Source: Gonium pectorale (Eukaryota > Chlorophyta > Chlorophyceae > Chlamydomonadales > Volvocaceae). From it: a stretch of 62,852 nt of DNA. How positions within the stretch are numbered: the first letter of the stretch is position 1; every line of letters starts with the position of its first letter. Shown here one piece after another: positions 13,280 to 23,100 of this stretch. Made by a program: the position numbers and the translations under genes. The notes under the pieces were generated by a model that saw only the letters and a list, made by a program, of their open reading frames with translations, did no database searches and was not told the DNA's origin. Location of the stretch: contig LSYV01000031.1 in assembly GCA_001584585.1 (NCBI GenBank), forward strand, positions 362,027 through 424,878, written 5' to 3'.

Positions 13280-13720
13280 GTGCAACCGCTTCTAAAGCCC
13301 CAGTCTGTGCGGCAGCGCCCGGCGCCTGCACCGGGTCAGGTGCGTGCTGCAGCGTTTGCCGCTGCAACCGCCGTAGCCTCTGCATCTGCGGCCGTCGTTG
13401 CCGCCGCAGCAGATGCTTCCTCCGACGCCGCTCCCGTCGCTGTCGCAGCCACCAGCCCGCCACGCCGGTAGTAGTGGCGCCGACTGTGGCGCTCGCATGC
13501 GTGATTGGTTGCGCTGCCGCCGTTAGCCGCCGACGCGCATGTAGCCGTAGACGTTATAGGCGTACTGAGGGCAAAAAGTGACCGCATCCGGGTGATGCAT
13601 GCAGTGTCGGTGGTACAGATGCGCCAGAGCGCTCTCGGCCCACATCAGCGTCCGCCCGGCCGCAGCCGCTGCTCCATTGGCTGCAGCTGCATGGGCGCGG
13701 GTGCCGCCTGATGAACAGCG
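13280..13720 (-). pseudogene. relic of a SET-family last exon (exon 7 homolog)
   Basis: Read on the minus strand, about 13523-13650 gives ALAHLYHRHCMHHPD and then QYAYNVYGYMRVGG. SET-A exon 7 has ALAHPYHSHQPYP, HYAHHAGGVAPYP and HYAYPGYGYAAVGG in the same order. The DNA also aligns: plus-strand 13526-13570 parallels 20497-20540 (shared GCCGCCGACG, GTAGCCGTAG, TAGGCGTA, GAGGG). In both places an Ala-rich tract follows (13340-13460 here), then a DPxxxPGAAA-like stretch. The His/Tyr/Pro block is shortened and the frame is interrupted. No SET, linker or C-terminal module was found next to it. I read it as what remains of a fourth array member. Low complexity makes chance similarity a real alternative, although the Tyr/Gly order and DNA-level match argue against it. 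Confidence 0.6.
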
Positions 13721-14255
13721 GACTAGGAAGTTCCGTCGCCGTCCTGGTTTGGGCCTGTAGCCCAAGGTGGGGCAGGGGAAAGTGAGGATCCCGCAAGGAC
13801 CATGGCTACAAGCAGCGGACAAAACCCCAGCTCGCTCGCCGCGGCCCTTGCTCGCCGCCGCCCAGGATTGAAATCCGCTAATCGGACTGTGGTGTCACGC
13901 GGACATTACAACCTTTGATGGCGCCGCCGGTCTTTCCGCAATGCATCGGAGATGGGCAGAAAGGCGCATGGAGGATCAGCTGGGATTTGGCATTAGGCGC
14001 GTAAGGCGTCTAGGAAACAGCAGATCTTTTGGATGGAGTCGGCATGCCTGAAACTCCACGGCTGCTGGCGGCGAGTTTCCTCTTCCCTCATCAGTGCCCT
14101 TACCTCAGGGATACCGGCCCCCCTTGCATCACGGTCCCCACCTGACCCACGTGAGGCTTGACCCCGCCATGAGCCAACGGTAGCTTGCAGACCGTCACAA
14201 CTCCACACAACTGCACACAGCAGGCTGCCTCACCTGTCTCCCTGGATGGCCCGGC
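13721..14255. other. spacer between the SET relic and the P-loop pseudogene
   Basis: No exon recognised. Being downstream of the minus-strand P-loop gene, it may include that gene's 3' region. Confidence 0.4.
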
Positions 14256-17200
14256 CTATTCGGCCAGGGACAAGGGGAAGGAGCAACCATCTGACACGAC
14301 CTCCGCCTTCGTGAACTTGGGGTTGAAGGTCACGTGGTAGAAGTTGGGCACGGGCGCACGGCGCCTGCCACTCGCCGGCTGCCCTGTCCACGGAAGTCGA
14401 TGAGCGCGTACACCTTCAGAGGAAGGCCCTCATAGCGCCCGCCCCCGGCAAAGCGCTCCGCTTGCTCGTCGGCGTTGTCACAGTCGCACAGCAGCTCGAT
14501 GCCCCAGCCATCCCCGGAGGGCAGCCGGACCCAGACGTCAAGGTATCCGCTTTTCCCAAACACCTGCGCATGTCCAAGAGCGATGAAACCGTTGGTCACC
14601 GTACCGTGCATATCTCCACGAGCCCCCAGAGATCCAGCTCCTAGATAGCCATGCAATGTGGACTCCAGTCACTCAACGCTCCGACGTCAGGTGCAATCGA
14701 GAAGGACCGGGTCAGACAGCTCGCAGCGCTTTTGAACCACTCCAGCTGGTAGTGCCGTCCATGCACGCCTGCTCCCCGGCTGTGCGGCGCACGCAGAGCC
14801 TTCGAACTCGTCCGCTGAATCGACTGCTTCACGAAACTGTCGAAGTCCACCGATCTGCCGACCGTGGACCTGTCGGGGTTACAGTGCACCTGAAAGCCGA
14901 GAGATTGGGGTATCGGAAAGCTGCCATCAGCAGACCGTGAACGCTGGAACCCGAGTGAAAAAATGACGATACGAGCGACGCAACACAGCCCGCATTGACA
15001 GCGCCAGAGTCATGTACCGTAGATGTCTCATTAGGTCAAAGCATAGCAGATTTTCGAGTTTGAGACCGCCTGCAAACACACGCAGGAGCCTCTCTGCGGA
15101 GAGCGGAGCCCCACCGGAACCAGAACGCCGATCCCAAACGGGTTGCGTACCCGCACGAGGTAGTATTGGTCATGCAGGGGAGAGGCGAAGGAGAAGCGGC
15201 CGCTGCCCTCATCGACCAGGAGCCCCACCCGCGCAAGCTGCCTGGCCTCCTGCGCCATCTCCTCTGGCAGCGCGTTGCCCCCGACTGCCAGGACTGCCGC
15301 CAGCACGCCCCTGTAGTGGACCACCGCCGCGAGGTCCAGGAAGCTGCGCTGGTCGCCTAGCGCATCGTACAGCGCCTCGCTGCTCAGGATGTCCCTGTAG
15401 CCAGCGGGCGAGATGCTATCCAAACGTGCTTTAAAAGTCAAACGCTTTCAGCGGCAGCACCCATGCAACCGAAGTCAGCACTTGTATGCCCTGCGGATGG
15501 GGCCAAGCCCCCCCCTTTAACCGTCGCTTTAATCAAGACCATCCTTGCTACCTGGCCGCCCTGTCCACGAGGCCCGGCTCATCGGGTTGGTTGCGGACTC
15601 TGGAACGGATGCTGTCCAGGATGCAGGTAACCATGCCAACCTGGGGGAAGATGGGGGTTCGACGACTCAGGTCAGGTCCGGTCGGGTGCTCAGGTGCTCA
15701 GGTCAGCTCAAGTTCGGGACTGGTATTGGCGAAGGTCACGGGGCACAGGGATGGCTGTCATCGCGCACACGCGCGCCGTCAAGCCCCGGCATCCCCAAGT
15801 CCAGGATCAAGCTGCCAGGTAGTAGTCATAAGGGCTGCCCGAGTAACTCAAGTCCAGAATCGAGCTGCCAGGGAAGGCCCTGGCAAGTGGTAGAGATTTA
15901 GGCCAGGTAAGGTAAGGTTTCGGACTAGTTTCGGACAGGCCCACGAGGGTGGTATCCGTGCACATGTGTACCATAACGTGTGTAGCCCTAGTAAATAGTA
16001 AGTTAGGAAGGGAGCTGCCAGGCAGGCCATGGCGAGAGGTACATATAGAGATGGATGTACACCTGGCCGGTCGTTACGGCCAGCACGTGGTCCTTCAGCT
16101 GCTCGTCCCGGAAGCCGCCTCCGGCAACCAGCAGCTCGTTGAAGCGTGGCCAGCAGCTCCTGGTACTCGTCTTTCGAGAGCGACAGCGCAGGCGGGCCAC
16201 CTTGTAGGCACGATGGCTGCAGCGTCACGAGCGCCTCAGACGTGAAGGCCACAGGCGTGGGCGGCGGTGCAGGTGCTGGTGCTGGCTGCTGGGTGCCGGT
16301 GGGGTCACTGTCGTACATGGCGACATGCACGCACGATCGAGAGGGCGCATGCAAGAAGAGTTTGGAGTGCAGGAGGGCGTCAACCCAGGCCAAGCACTCT
16401 CCACTTTCTCAACTTTCGCGCAAGCCTCCAACGAGTCAAGAAAGAGAGCCGACCAAAGTGGCCAGCAGCAGAAGTCTGCGCCAGTCCGCGCGAAGGGAAA
16501 AGGCCATGCCGATACACACCCAACGAGTTAATCCCGAGGCGCGCACCTACCCGCCATGATGATGTGCAGCTTGACGCAAGCGTGCCCCTGCTGCAGGAAC
16601 TTGACCTTCTCCCAGAACGGACCATCACGGGTGCCGTACAGCATCTGCGCCTCGTCAATCAGCAGCAGCGCCAGCCCGTCGCCACAGCTCTCGCCAGTTG
16701 CGATCCACGGTAACGGTTCGTGCACTTGCGCTCGATGACAGTCAAGACCCCAAAAACCAACAGGTCACGCCCTCGCCCGCACCTGGCACCAGGTGCCCCT
16801 CAGCAGGGGACGAGGCCGGCGACGCCTGGGATGCTGAGCCCCATATGTGCAGCCACTTCTCCGGCAGCGCCCGCCTCAGGGCTTGCATGAAGTCGGTGTC
16901 CTTTCCGACGCCTGCCATGCTCACGAAGCCCACATCTGAGAACGGGCCATCCGACCGCACGGCCGCCTTGCACAGCTGCAGCAGCGAGGTCTTCCCGGAC
17001 TGGAAGCACAGCGCGCAGTGCGTGCAATGGACCGGATTGGTTGCCAGCATTCCAGCGTCAGCGCCCGCTGCTGGGGTGCAAACACACAGCCGTGCATCCG
17101 TACGGTTGTGCCAAACATTAGATTTATCCTACATAAGGATTCTAATCCTCTTGATCGGCGCAACCCTATACGCCCGTACAGGTGTAGGCAACCAGCTGCA

Positions 17201-17400
17201 CCCCTCTGCCTAAGCGTGCCTATACCTCTTTACACCACCTGGCCTGCATGCTATGTGTACCTGGGGCGGACCTATTTACACCACCTGGCCTGCATGCTAT
17301 GTGTACCTGGGGCGGAGCCTTGACGAGCACGACACCGAGGCGCTGCACCTGAGCCAGGACGTTTGACACCTTGTGAGAGCGCTCAGTGCGGTACGTGCGT
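14256..17400 (-). pseudogene. P-loop NTPase + REase-fold (Crinkler/CR-type) gene, frameshifted
   Basis: Recognisable exons, 5' to 3': one ending at 17307 (RLGVVLVKAPPQ), 16783-16999 (SGKTSLLQLC...), 16547-16724 (LALLLIDEAQMLYG), 16063-16307 (DEYQELLA / RFNELLVAGGGFRDE), one ending at 15151 (YRDILSSEALYDALGDQRSF ... LHDQYYLVR), about 14690-14870 (HGRHYQLEWFKSAASCL ... PDVGA) and about 14390-14560 (GYLDVWVRLPSGDGWGIELL ... YALIDFRG), with a stop at 14256-14258. Splicing 17307 to 16999 creates Walker A APPQSGKTSLLQ; LLLIDEAQ is Walker B. WGIELL...ERF..GGRY..L..YALIDFR is the REase-like domain of CR-type effectors and their transposon relatives. An extra base at 16147 shifts the frame between DEYQELLA and RFNELL, and a second shift is probable near 14345-14400 before VPNFYHVTFNPKF. 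The N-terminus and two exon junctions are unresolved. Confidence 0.72.
17225..17316. repeat. 46-bp tandem duplication including a 5' splice site
   Basis: Units 17225-17270 and 17271-17316 are identical except for one base (C/A at the fourth position). On the minus strand each unit carries CCGCCCCAG followed by GTACAC, the donor that ends the exon encoding VVLVKAPPQ, so the donor is present twice (17301-17306 and 17255-17260). Confidence 0.9.
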
Positions 17401-18970
17401 GCGTTGATCCCCTCTGTCGCGATGCCAACGTACGGGACCACCGGCACCGAGACTGGCAAACGGGAAGCAAGGGGGAGGGGCCACATGTGCAGCAAGTAGT
17501 AGGGCCGACAAGGAATCGCGGCGCTGGGGGGGACGATAGCGGCGCTTGGGAAAGCCCAATGCGGCCCAATGCATACGCGGCCGAAACCGCTGTGGCGTGC
17601 ATGCCAGCTTGCAGTCGGGGACCGAATCCCGCAGCTGAAGCACACACTCCTGACACCAGGTAGGAGTACTACGTGGCCTGCAGCATACCCGAAGCTGGCA
17701 CGTTCGGTGGCCCTTTCCAACAACTGAGACGTCGTTGTTCACAGTCAAGTCTCTTCATTCCCCAGCCCTTACTTACCGCGAGCTGTCGGGCCCAGGCCGC
17801 CCTCAGCGCCTGGAGGAGGAGCGGGTTGTTGCGTGGAGTGGGGTGGGGAGCATGGATGGAGCCGGCAACGAAGAACGCTCGTCGTTTCACGTTCGTTGTG
17901 TGCAGGTACGTGTGCCGGTGCGCAGGCACGGCGCTGGGCGGGCAGGGCGGACCGCCGGATGGGCGGCTGGGTGCCGGTTTATTTGGCGGGGCGCGGTGTG
18001 CGTGCGGGCCTGGGACCTACTGCTGTGGCGGCGACCCATCCGTGCTCGTGCAGGGCCAAGCGGAGTGATGATGCTGATGATGCTAGGGTGGGGGTAGACC
18101 CTGTTGCGGAATGGCGCACGCCAGCCAGCCAGGTGCGCCGACACCGTTAGTAAAGGCCGCCCCCCACCGCACCCTGCGCAGCAGCCTCGTATGCGTCATA
18201 GATTCTCACGCAGTCACGATCGATAGCGCCTGTTGGGGCTGCTGTTTCCCAACATGACTTCCAGCACCTCATATGGCATGCGTCCTGCCCGGGCGGTACA
18301 AGTAATCAATAGCGGTGCAAGCCACCTCCCCAGCCCCATCTCACCGCCAGCTCCCGTGCTCCCTGGGCCCAGGCCACACGCCGCGCCTGCAATGGGAGCA
18401 TTCTTGAATTTCAAAAGGGTGCAACACGGCCGAGCGCTACATCGGGAAGGACAGCCGTCGTGTCGGCGTGCGGGTAGTTGCCAGTGTCTCTTCGCGTATT
18501 GATGCACACCCGGCGCTGGGCAGGGTCACGGGGGGGGGGGCAGATTGGCCAGGCGCGGTGTGCGCGACCGGGATCCATTGCGGTCGTCCAGCCAGGCCGG
18601 AGCCATGCATGGCCACCGCGTCACGACCCGGGCCACCCTAAAACCGAGGAAGCTGAGGAACGTGCCGCATGCCTCGTCTCGGATGAGGAAGTCAGGCAGG
18701 GGTCGCTGAAGGGATGGGCTGTAATGGGGGGTTCAGTTCCCGGCGCGGAGGCTCCCTGACGGCGAAGTCCCTGTGATGATCTAGTTCCGGACACGGTCTC
18801 TCTTATCAGTAGCGCGGCACACCAGCAATCCGCACCAGAGCAGCTACTTTTGCACCATCAGCCAGGGGACTTCTGCACCACCGCATCGCCCGTAATAAAC
18901 ACGAGGCACAACTGCCGTACAGCGCCACATACACAGTAGTCGTCGGTTTCGACCGTCACCTCAGGAAAAA
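17401..18970. other. 5' flank of the P-loop pseudogene, no other gene recognised
   Basis: Could contain an unrecognised N-terminal exon of the minus-strand P-loop gene. A run of ten G occurs near 18530-18540. No motif-bearing ORF was found on either strand. Confidence 0.4.
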
Positions 18971-19061
18971 TTACATTACAAGCAATACCCAGCCACGAGG
19001 GGTTGCTGTACATCTTGCTGGACTGATCGATGTCAGCGCTGGCCTCCTTTCCTGGTTTACA
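18971..19061 (-). terminator. candidate poly-A signals of SET-A
   Basis: On the minus strand TGTAA occurs at 19057-19061 and twice in tandem at 18971-18980. These are the first TGTAA sequences after the SET-A stop, 1.07-1.16 kb downstream. TGTAA is the usual chlorophyte poly-A signal. Use by SET-A is inferred from position. Confidence 0.45.
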
Positions 19062-20133
19062 GACACAATTCTGTTGCAAGTCGTTTGGTTGGAGAAGTGG
19101 TATAGAGCCATCTTCTTGCCGTGCCCCTTACTATGCCAGTCAAACTGGATACGTTTAACGTGTTGCGCACAGCGGACCGAACGCAGTACTTGATATCATA
19201 GCTACGCTCTGGAATGGGCACATGTTAACACTGCAACACAAACCCATCGGATACCGCATGCGTTGCCCAACAATCACCTCCCAACGACAGTCTCCGTAAC
19301 AGCATCGAGTCACCAGTGTGTGCATCGGTATCAGCAGCGGCTCCAGCACGTAGAGGCCTTTGGAGACAAGAGACACCGATGCAACCCAAACTAATAAACC
19401 CTTCCTCAACCTTGAAGTAACCAGATACGGTACATGTGACGGGCAATTGAACGCATTGTCCTAAGCAAGGACTGCCAGTCCGCCACGCCTGCCCTCACAA
19501 TATCCTGCGTCCCAGCACATACACACATTGCGAATGTCTGCACCTGCACCTGTCTACGCCAACCTCACGAGTGCACCCGCTTATGGACAGAAATGGGAAG
19601 ACACAATCGGCCAGCCATGACGCACGCTACGCTCGGGGGTGTACGACCAGCCGGTAATCCTTATGGTTGACTGAACCCGTGCCAGGTCCATGGCCGCCTT
19701 CTTCCCTGTCTGGTCTGCGCCTAACCTCGCAGGCGGACGCCAAACTGAAGCTCACCTAACCCCCGCATGTGGCATGGCACTAACCCGAAAGGTACCGGTC
19801 CCTGCACCGCGCGTCACGCGAGCTGCTGTCTAGGCGGCCTGTCTAGCCAAACCCAGTACCGGTATCGCACACTTCACAGTGACTGCCGCAAACGAAGCCG
19901 TTGAAGTGAAGCAAGAGCGCTCTACATCCTGTGCAATCGCCTAGCTGTAATGCGCGGCTCTGTGCAGTGTTTTTTTTACCGGTTTACCGTACTGACGTCA
20001 CCAGGGGGAGGGACGGCCATACACCCATGGCCATGAGGATCACGAGCCCCTCTCGCCAAGCCGTCCACCCATGTGGATGTCACCGTTGCGCCCGACACCG
20101 CTGCCACTGGCGGCATCGTCGCCGCTGCCGCCG
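19062..20133 (-). other. presumed 3' UTR of SET-A
   Basis: No exon recognised on either strand. The stretch is less GC-rich than the SET-A coding exons and lies between the SET-A stop and the first TGTAA. Confidence 0.4.
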
Positions 20134-23100
20134 TCAAGATACTCGTGGTGCTGCCGCGAGCTGCGTGCCACCGCCTCCGGCAGCTGCAGCTGCTTCTGAC
20201 GCCGCACGTTCAGCCGCTGGACCCGGCGCCGGATCAGGTATTCCGGTTGCGTCAGCCGCCGCCGCCGCCGCCGCCGCGGCTACCGTCGTCCCTTTACGCG
20301 AGGCCGTCCTGTCCGCCGCAGCCAATGCCTCCTCCGCCGCTGCTGCTGCCGGCACCGCCGCGCCTGGCGCTGCTGCCGCCGCTGCTTGCCCTGCCGCCAC
20401 CGTCGGTCCGGCTGCCACCGATGGCGGCACCGACGGCAGTGGCGCTGGCATCTGCGCCTGGTTGTGCGCGCCGCCGTACCACCAGCCGCTGTGCTGCCAG
20501 CCGCCGACGGCCGCGTAGCCGTAGCCGGGGTAGGCGTAGTGAGGGTACGGTGCGACACCGCCGGCGTGATGCGCGTAGTGCTGGTGCGGGTAGTAGTGCG
20601 GTGGGTAGGGCGGGTAAGGCTGGTGGGAGTGGTAGGGATGCGCCAGGGCAGCCGGCGAGCGCTGCGGCAGCGGCAGCGGCTGCGCCGGTGTGGACGTCGG
20701 CTGGTGAGCGACAGGCTTGTCCTTCGGGGGTTCCGTGACAGTCGTGGGGACGGGCCTGTGGCCACAGTTGGGGTTGGCGGGAGGGACGTTTAGAGGTTGC
20801 AGGGCACGTTGTGAGCTTGGGAGCCGTACGGGTGCAATCGGCAGGCGCACTTAGTGCGTGATGCAAGCTACTCGGCTGGCGAAGGCCAGATCCATGCGAC
20901 GTACAGCGCGCGCGTCCCGCAACTTGCAGGCGCGGGGCACCCTTTCCAAACCCTGCCCCTGAGCGCCTGCGCAACCGCCCGCCGCTTTTGTCGATAACAT
21001 GCAAACGACGAGCTCAGAGCAACCGCAAAGTAAAAGCTGTTTGGAGAGCAAGCAACCCGGCCAACCCGGCCAACCCGGCCATCCACCCGGCACGCACTGC
21101 TTGTGTATCCGAATGTACATCTCGGCCACGCCGCCGTGCAGCGGCGCCGCCGCACTGCCGCCTCCATGTTGCAGCCGCCCTGCGGCCTCCGCCGACGCCT
21201 CGGCGCCCAGGCTGGTCGGGTCGAGCTCCAGCTCCAGGGAGGGAGCCAGGGTTGTCAGGGAGTAGACCCACAGGGTCAACTTGTGCTTCTGCCCCTGGGG
21301 AGCGACGCCGTACGCGGACCTCGGCGCACATTCCAGGGAGGGCACCAGGCGGCCATGAAGGGCAGCGCGTAACGCCAATACCTCACGTGGATATTACCTT
21401 GTACAGGTAGTGGCTGGTGCCAAGGCGGATGACACCGCTAACCGGTAGCTGTAGAGCCTAAATGAAGCGGGCGGCCGTGCCCCCGCCCAACCGCACCTCG
21501 CCCGCCGCCGCCAGGTCGTCCAGCAGCTCCCCGAAGTGCGCCGTCACGCGGACGTCGCCCCACTTGGGAGGGCCGGTCTTGCTGCAGCGGACGCACCGCA
21601 CCAGGAATCGCACAGAAAGGTTGGGGGAGAATGAGCTAAGGTCGGGCATCTGCAGCGTACGGTAATGCGCCTGGGAATCAAGCAAGGCGCTTCAAAGGTT
21701 CGGACCGGCGTGCCTATCGCCTCGTCCATGGCCCCCCCGGCTTTGACGGACGTGTAACCTGTAACCTGTAACCTGTAGCCTCGACACCTGCTGGCGGGCA
21801 GGTTCCCTGTTCCCTCTTCCCTTGCCAGAGCCACTGCCCCCTGGCGCCGACATCCACGCACCACATGGTGACGTGGTCCTCACCTGGCCACGTGGTCCAG
21901 CCGCAGCTTGATGCCAGGTGCCCACTTGACACGCAGTACGGCGCCCTTGGCGTACGGCAACCCGTGCCGCTCCAGCAGCTGCGCCGCCGCCACCACGGAA
22001 GCCGGCCCCTGCGGAGTTCGGGGATGCACGGGAGACCGATCGCCGTCGATGCCGCGAGTCACGCATTTGCCGGGCTTAGCGCTTCAAGTTGGAACCCGTA
22101 GAACCCGTAAAACGTGAACCCTGTGTTGACCCGACCCATACCCTGAAGATGTGTCACCCCCCGGTCGTGCGGCGTTCACCGAATCAGCTATGCATACTGT
22201 CGCATCTCAAACCAGGACACTAGACACGGACCCAGCATCACACGGTTATGCTGCCAGCGAAGTCTATCACAACATGCCAGCTACTCACCAGGAAGCCCAG
22301 CGGCTTGGCGAGCTGGCCGCGGACCTCCTCGATCAGCCCCAACGACTCGCCCAGCGCCGCCACCAGGCCATACAGCGGAGAGCGTCCCTCCGCGGGCGTG
22401 AAGAGCCGCCCCTCCTTAGACACCGCAATCGGCAGCTCGGCGCGCGTCGCGGAGGCAGGCGCCGGAGTCGGCGCGGGCCCGCCGCCAGCGGCGTCGGGAG
22501 CCGCGCCGCCCCCGTCTGCAGCAGCAGGCTTCGGATCGACTAACGCAGACACAGGCGGGCGCGGGAGGGCTTTTCCGCCGCCCTGCGTGACGGCCAATTT
22601 GCCGTTCGGGCCCAACGCGTTCACTGGACGCGAGCTGCGGCCCTTTCCGAGTGCCTCCGGACAACCGGGCTCACCCTGACGGAGTGCCTCTCGCGCCGCG
22701 CCCGTCTGTGCTGCCTTAGGACTCCTAACCTGGGTGTCTGACTGGTCGGGGCAGCTGCTGGCGCGGGAACCGGTCTTGCTCTGTCCCGGAGCGGACGGTG
22801 GAGGGGCAGCCGCCGCGGGGGGCACTATGACGATGCCGTGGGGCCTGGAGGACGTGGCAACCGCAGCAGGATTCAGAAAAACCATACCCACACGGGGATC
22901 ACCCGCGCCGACGCATTGCGTTGCGCCATCGCTACCCTGCCGGACGGGCTGCTGGCGGGTCTCCTCCGCCGGAGGTGGGCCCATGACCGCAACCGGTTGC
23001 CAGCGAGCGCGCCTGGGAGCCGGCGCCTCGCCGGCTGCAGGCTGCTGCGAGGCGGGCGGCTCGGGCTGCGACTGCGGCTGGGAGCCGTGCGGGCCTGAAG

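Noticed and set aside
13220..13471. Ala-rich plus-strand ORF starting MNVAAPL
   Set aside because: Its Ala richness is the complement of the Ala-rich SET exon 7 relic on the minus strand, and no start or neighbour context supports a gene.
21757..21783. (CTGTAAC)n as interstitial telomere repeat
   Set aside because: The unit does not match the TTTTAGGG or TTTAGGG type expected in green algae, and the run is only three to four units.
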